From: Convivina praedatoris
Lineage (GTDB): Bacteria > Bacillota > Bacilli > Lactobacillales > Lactobacillaceae
Direction: 5' to 3' (one strand)
Length of the DNA stretch: 64,000 nucleotides
NCBI RefSeq assembly: GCF_933208505.1
Contig: NZ_CAKOEU010000002.1
Positions 61,182 through 64,000 of this stretch are shown here, one piece after another; position 1 is the first letter of the stretch; each line of letters begins with the position of its first letter. Made by a program: the position numbers and the translations under genes. The notes under the pieces were generated by a model, which saw nothing but the letters and a program-made list of their open reading frames with translations, searched no databases and was not told the origin of the DNA.

Positions 61182-61396
61182 TATAGATGTACTTAGGCAC
61201 TGATGGATGGGTTAGGTAGCTTTCATAAGCTTTCAACAGCCAAGTTGAATGAAATTCTTTATGAAAATTATTTAGCACCGGAATTGTATCTTCTTGTCGC
61301 GGTTTTTTTGTTATAAAAAAGTTTGTGATGATTAGTGCAACGCCGCGTGTTTTTCTGTTTGTCTTTGTCCTGAGGAGAATTCCAAAGGAGAAGAAT
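61182..61396 (+). other. Long untranslated leader of mntH
   Basis: About 205 bases between the promoter and the ATG. It contains a small hairpin TTCAAC-AGCCAA-GTTGAA near 61228-61245, and CCG...CGG followed by a seven-base T run near 61300-61312, which could be a weak terminator. The yybP-ykoY manganese riboswitch core is not recognised. No gene is seen on either strand; the minus-strand open frame here lacks coding character. Bases 61048-61153 also hold no gene. Confidence 0.45.
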
Positions 61397-62800
61397 ATGG
61401 ATAATTCTACACAGGGAAGTCCCCGCAAGAAACATAGCCTGATTGAGCACACAGGTGAAAAAAGTTTGGAAGAGGTTAACGGAACCATTGAGATTCCTAA
61501 AAATGGTTCCTTTTGGCGTCGTTTACTAGCTTTTTCAGGTCCAGGGGCCTTAGTTGCCGTTGGTTATATGGATCCCGGTAACTGGGTTACATCTGTAGCT
61601 GGTGGTGCTGGTTACCGTTACTTGCTTTTGTCAATTGTTTTAATTTCATCTTTAATTGCCATGTTATTGCAGTATATGGCTGGAAAGCTTGGAATTGTTA
61701 AACAAGAAGATTTAGCGCAAGCAACAGGTAGTCGTACTAATCGGTTCGGCCGGTATACACTTTGGGTTTTTACTGAATTAGCCTTGATGGCCACTGATAT
61801 TGCCGAGGTTATTGGTGGGGCCATCGCCTTACACCTACTGTTTGGTTGGCCAATGATTGTGACTGTTTTGCTGACTGCTTTTGATGTTGTGTTGCTATTG
61901 CTTCTGATGAAGTTTGGCTTCCGTAAGATTGAAGCAATTGTGGCCACTTTGATTTTGACTATTCTAGTCGTTTATGTATACCTAGTGGCTTTGTCACATC
62001 CTGATTGGCTGGGGGTATTAGCTGGTTATGTACCACAACCCCATGTCCTTTCGACCCATGAGGTGTCCGGTCTTGATTCTCCACTGACTTTGACTGCTGG
62101 TATCATCGGAGCCACAGTTATGCCTCATAACCTTTATTTGCATTCATCTATTTCACAAACACGTAAGGTCAATCATGAAGATCACGAAGAAGTTCGTGAT
62201 GCGGTACGCTTGATGACTTGGGATTCTAATATCCAGTTGACTTTGGCCTTTGTAATTAATTCATTGCTTTTGATTTTGGGTGCTGCTTTGTTCTATGGAC
62301 ACGGTGCTGATTTGGGATCTTTCGGTGCTATGTATCGTGCTTTGCAAGATAATAGTATTGCTGGGGCAATTGCTTCACCAGTCCTTTCAACTTTGTTTGC
62401 GGTTGCTTTGTTGGCTTCTGGTCAAAACTCAACTATTACTGGTACTTTGACTGGTGAAATCGTCATGGAAGGATTCTTACATCTTCGGATTCCAATGTGG
62501 CTCCGGCGTGTGGTAACGCGTGGGTTGGCCTTGTTGCCAGTTGTTGCAGCTACAATTTATTATGGTGGAAATGAAGCGGAATTGGACAAATTGTTGACCA
62601 ATTCGCAGGTTTTCCTTTCAATCGTATTGCCATTTTCAATGGCACCATTGATTTACTTTACATCTTCAAAAAAGATTATGGGTGAATTTGCTAATCCTAA
62701 GTGGGTTACTTGGTTAGGTTGGATTTGTTTTACTGTTTTGACCATTATAAATATTTGGATTGTTTATAATTCAGTTACCGATATTTTTGGTTTGAAATAA
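61397..62800 (+). CDS. mntH: Manganese importer, NRAMP family
   Basis: A 467-residue proton-coupled Mn2+ transporter with eleven helices. YMDPGNWVTS in helix 1 and TVMPHNLYLHSS in helix 6 hold the metal ligands Asp, Asn and Met. TDIAEVIGGAIAL is the usual helix 3 motif. The polar N-terminal tail (about 45 residues) is longer than in E. coli MntH. The ATG at 61397 has AAAGGAG upstream. It is followed 9 bases later by a universal stress protein gene, a known pairing in lactobacilli. Manganese is the main oxidative defence of these bacteria and the cofactor of the catalase at the left edge. Confidence 0.95.
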   Translation: MDNSTQGSPRKKHSLIEHTGEKSLEEVNGTIEIPKNGSFWRRLLAFSGPGALVAVGYMDPGNWVTSVAGGAGYRYLLLSIVLISSLIAMLLQYMAGKLGIVKQEDLAQATGSRTNRFGRYTLWVFTELALMATDIAEVIGGAIALHLLFGWPMIVTVLLTAFDVVLLLLLMKFGFRKIEAIVATLILTILVVYVYLVALSHPDWLGVLAGYVPQPHVLSTHEVSGLDSPLTLTAGIIGATVMPHNLYLHSSISQTRKVNHEDHEEVRDAVRLMTWDSNIQLTLAFVINSLLLILGAALFYGHGADLGSFGAMYRALQDNSIAGAIASPVLSTLFAVALLASGQNSTITGTLTGEIVMEGFLHLRIPMWLRRVVTRGLALLPVVAATIYYGGNEAELDKLLTNSQVFLSIVLPFSMAPLIYFTSSKKIMGEFANPKWVTWLGWICFTVLTIINIWIVYNSVTDIFGLK

Positions 62801-62809
62801 GGAGGGGAT

Positions 62810-63271
62810 ATGGATACATTAAATATGGATATCGAGCCAAAGCGCTTTCAGCGTATTTTGGTAGGTGTTGATGAATCCGAACAAGGTTATTTTGCCTTGA
62901 CGAATGCTATTCACCAAGCGCGAGAAGATGATTCTCACTTAATTATTGCTACTATTTTAGAAATGGGTGACCTATCAACGATTGATGCCATGCATTTGGA
63001 TGCAATTAAGGCTAAGCGGGAACAATTAGAAAGCAACTTAGAAAAGTATCGTAAGTATGCTGAAGAGCGTGGGGTTACTAATGTTGAGGTAGTTTTTGAT
63101 GACGGTGCAAAAGCTGGAGAAACTCTAGTTGAAGAAATTGCACCTGAAGTTAAAGCTGACCTAATCGTCGTTGGGGCTCACTCTCATCGTGGATTCTGGC
63201 GGTCAATCGGTTCACAAGCCGCTTACATTGCTCGCAATGCGTCTATTTCAACTTTAATCGTCCGTCAATAA
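62810..63271 (+). CDS. Universal stress protein (UspA family)
   Basis: A 153-residue Usp domain. ILVGVDESEQGYFAL at the N terminus and VVGAHSHRGFWRSIGSQAAYIARNA-type end (positions about 120-144) fit the ATP-binding Usp pattern G-2x-G-9x-G(S/T), with one position altered. AAGGAGGGG precedes the ATG. It is co-transcribed with mntH. Role by context: stress response or modulation of manganese uptake. Confidence 0.93.
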   Translation: MDTLNMDIEPKRFQRILVGVDESEQGYFALTNAIHQAREDDSHLIIATILEMGDLSTIDAMHLDAIKAKREQLESNLEKYRKYAEERGVTNVEVVFDDGAKAGETLVEEIAPEVKADLIVVGAHSHRGFWRSIGSQAAYIARNASISTLIVRQ

Positions 63272-63282
63272 TTGTTTATTAT

Positions 63283-63322
63283 AAAAAACATCCCGCCAAT
63301 CGTAACCGGCGGGATGTTTTTT
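63283..63322 (+). terminator. Terminator after mntH-usp
   Basis: AAAAAACATCCCGCC and its exact reverse complement around a ten-base loop. Confidence 0.95.
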
Positions 63323-63369
63323 GCAATTTAAATAAATGGTATAAAAAGAGAATTTTTTCCAAAAATAGA

Positions 63370-63398
63370 TTGACCTAAACTGGAATATTTAGTAAACT
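63370..63398 (+). promoter_or_regulatory. Promoter of tRNA-Leu
   Basis: TTGACC and TAAACT with a 17-base spacer; about 20 bases before the mature tRNA. Confidence 0.5.
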
Positions 63399-63417
63399 AA
63401 TGTAGTTGTGATTTGTT

Positions 63418-63501
63418 GCCGCTGTGGCGGAATTGGCAGACGCGCTGGACTCAAAATCCAGTGGTGGTAACACCGTGTGGGTTCGACTCCCACCGGCGGC
63501 A
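63418..63501 (+). tRNA. tRNA-Leu (anticodon CAA)
   Basis: An 84-base class II tRNA. The acceptor arms GCCGCTG and CGGCGGC pair over seven bases with A73. The anticodon arm CTGGA-CTCAAAA-TCCAG gives CAA, reading UUG. A long variable arm (GTGGTGGTAACACCGT region) and the T arm GTGGGTTCGACTCCCAC are clear. CCA is not encoded. Confidence 0.97.
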
Positions 63502-63507
63502 TATCCG

Positions 63508-63546
63508 AAGGCACTCAGTTAATTTATATTAGCTGGGTGCCTTTTT
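63508..63546 (+). terminator. Terminator after tRNA-Leu
   Basis: AAGGCAC-CAG / CTG-GTGCCTT arms and TTTTT directly after the tRNA. Confidence 0.85.
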
Positions 63547-63562
63547 CTATCCTCTGTTACTA

Positions 63563-63649
63563 ATGAATAAAAAACAAGTGCTGATCTGGGCGATTGGCAT
63601 TCTATTAGCACTTATGATGCTAGTTATCAGTCGATACTTAAGCTTCTAG
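63563..63649 (+). CDS. Possible 28-residue membrane peptide
   Basis: An ATG-started frame encoding MNKKQVLIWAIGILLALM, then MLVISRYLSF: a basic start, one hydrophobic helix and a short tail. No ribosome site is evident, so this is a weak call based only on composition and position after a terminator. Confidence 0.25.
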   Translation: MNKKQVLIWAIGILLALMMLVISRYLSF

Positions 63650-63893
63650 CTAGTCATAATTCCACTGAATATTAAAAGATGTCCAGCTAATTTGATAGTG
63701 ATAAAAAGCTTACTTAAAAATGCTTTTGCTGTGTTTCTTTTTCCCAAGATGGAAGTAACTGTTGCTTTTCCTCCGTTATGTGATTAAATTAGAACCAGTT
63801 AATTTCCGAGTGACGATCAATCCAATCTAAAAGTAGCGGTTAATGGTCGGACAGTGAAAATTAGTGTTAATAATTATTTTTGGGGGACATAAC
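63650..63893. other. Gene-poor stretch after tRNA-Leu
   Basis: No intact gene is seen. On the minus strand, 63839 to 63714 reads as LLLDWIDRHSEINWF, a stop, then FNHITEEKQQLLPSWEKE and TQQKHF, stop. This has coding character but is broken, and may be a gene remnant. No tRNA-derived repeat (attachment site) is visible. Confidence 0.3.
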
Positions 63894-63986
63894 ATGGAAA
63901 TTGTTGATTTAGACATTGAAATGTTAAACTTTACAATTCAAAGTAACCTAAATGATGCCCAAGTTTGCGTCAACACTATGCATTAA
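63894..63986 (+). CDS. Possible 30-residue peptide
   Basis: ATG preceded by TGGGGGACATAAC. The peptide starts MEIVDLDIEMLNF and ends VCVNTMH. The ribosome site is fair but the peptide matches no family I know. Could be chance or the start of a decayed gene. Confidence 0.2.
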   Translation: MEIVDLDIEMLNFTIQSNLNDAQVCVNTMH

Positions 63987-64000
63987 TTGCCAATTTGGCT

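Noticed and set aside
61150..61488. A 112-codon minus-strand frame across the mntH leader and start
   Set aside because: It overlaps the mntH start, has no ribosome site and shows no family features.
1..64000. CRISPR arrays, insertion sequences, prophage or integrases
   Set aside because: I saw no regularly spaced repeats, transposase motifs or phage structural genes.

Overview
The window looks like a chromosomal segment of a low-GC lactic acid bacterium of the Lactobacillaceae (Lactobacillus sensu lato). The evidence is an AT-rich composition, short polycistronic operons with GGAGG-type ribosome sites, many U-tract hairpin terminators, a class II HMG-CoA reductase, a PTS plus phosphorylase route for a disaccharide, T-box and L-box control, a manganese catalase start and an NRAMP manganese importer. 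I cannot name the species from sequence reading alone. I saw no prophage, insertion sequence or CRISPR array.

Layout. 1-3891: start of a manganese catalase (off the left edge), an XRE regulator with two DUF3278-type membrane proteins, a cystathionine lyase/synthase family enzyme and a DyP-type heme peroxidase. 4051-11318: a sugar operon with a lone PTS enzyme I, an EIIA, an EIIBC of the sucrose/trehalose family, a GH65 phosphorylase and beta-phosphoglucomutase, with cre-like sites. Most likely trehalose enters as trehalose 6-phosphate and is split to glucose 6-phosphate and beta-glucose 1-phosphate. 11317-17562: membrane stress and transport genes (PsiE-like, MscL-like and voltage-gated K+ channel-like proteins, AzlCD exporter with an Rrf2 regulator, a YhgE-like half permease, a TMEM175-like channel). 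17767-22770: homoserine dehydrogenase, GNAT, a TetR regulator with two flavodoxin-fold reductases, and an SLC45-type MFS carrier.

22797-32823: the aspartate to lysine/diaminopimelate pathway. lysC-dapF are on the minus strand. The seven-gene operon lysA-dapD-deacetylase-dapA-dapB-aminotransferase-asd is on the plus strand behind a lysine riboswitch with its own terminator. It encodes the complete acetylated DAP route. 32946-44792: ammonium transporter, a LytTR-DUF3021 pair, small membrane proteins, a D-2-hydroxyacid dehydrogenase, a TipA-type MerR regulator, a HerA-like ATPase, a TetR-controlled permease, an EamA carrier, glutamate-cysteine ligase and a nucleoside carrier. 44939-47792: a run of serine-rich surface proteins ending in a membrane-anchored NEAT (heme-binding) protein.

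47800-64000: T-box-controlled valS, a stand-alone KAS III, a LysM-CAP secreted protein, a MacB-like ABC exporter, an LCP wall-polymer ligase, an overlapping operon ppx-mvaA-unknown-sirtuin-cation exporter, mntH-usp, tRNA-Leu(CAA), and a gene-poor right end. A recurring theme is peroxide, heme and manganese handling: Mn catalase, DyP peroxidase behind a PerR-like box, NEAT protein, MntH. Several one-component regulators have recognisable operators next to them. The window does not show an obvious new defence or mobile system. The best leads are the NEAT/DyP heme axis, the zinc-ligand-less sirtuin in the mevalonate/Ppx operon, the orphan enzyme I, and the cluster of three channel-like genes.
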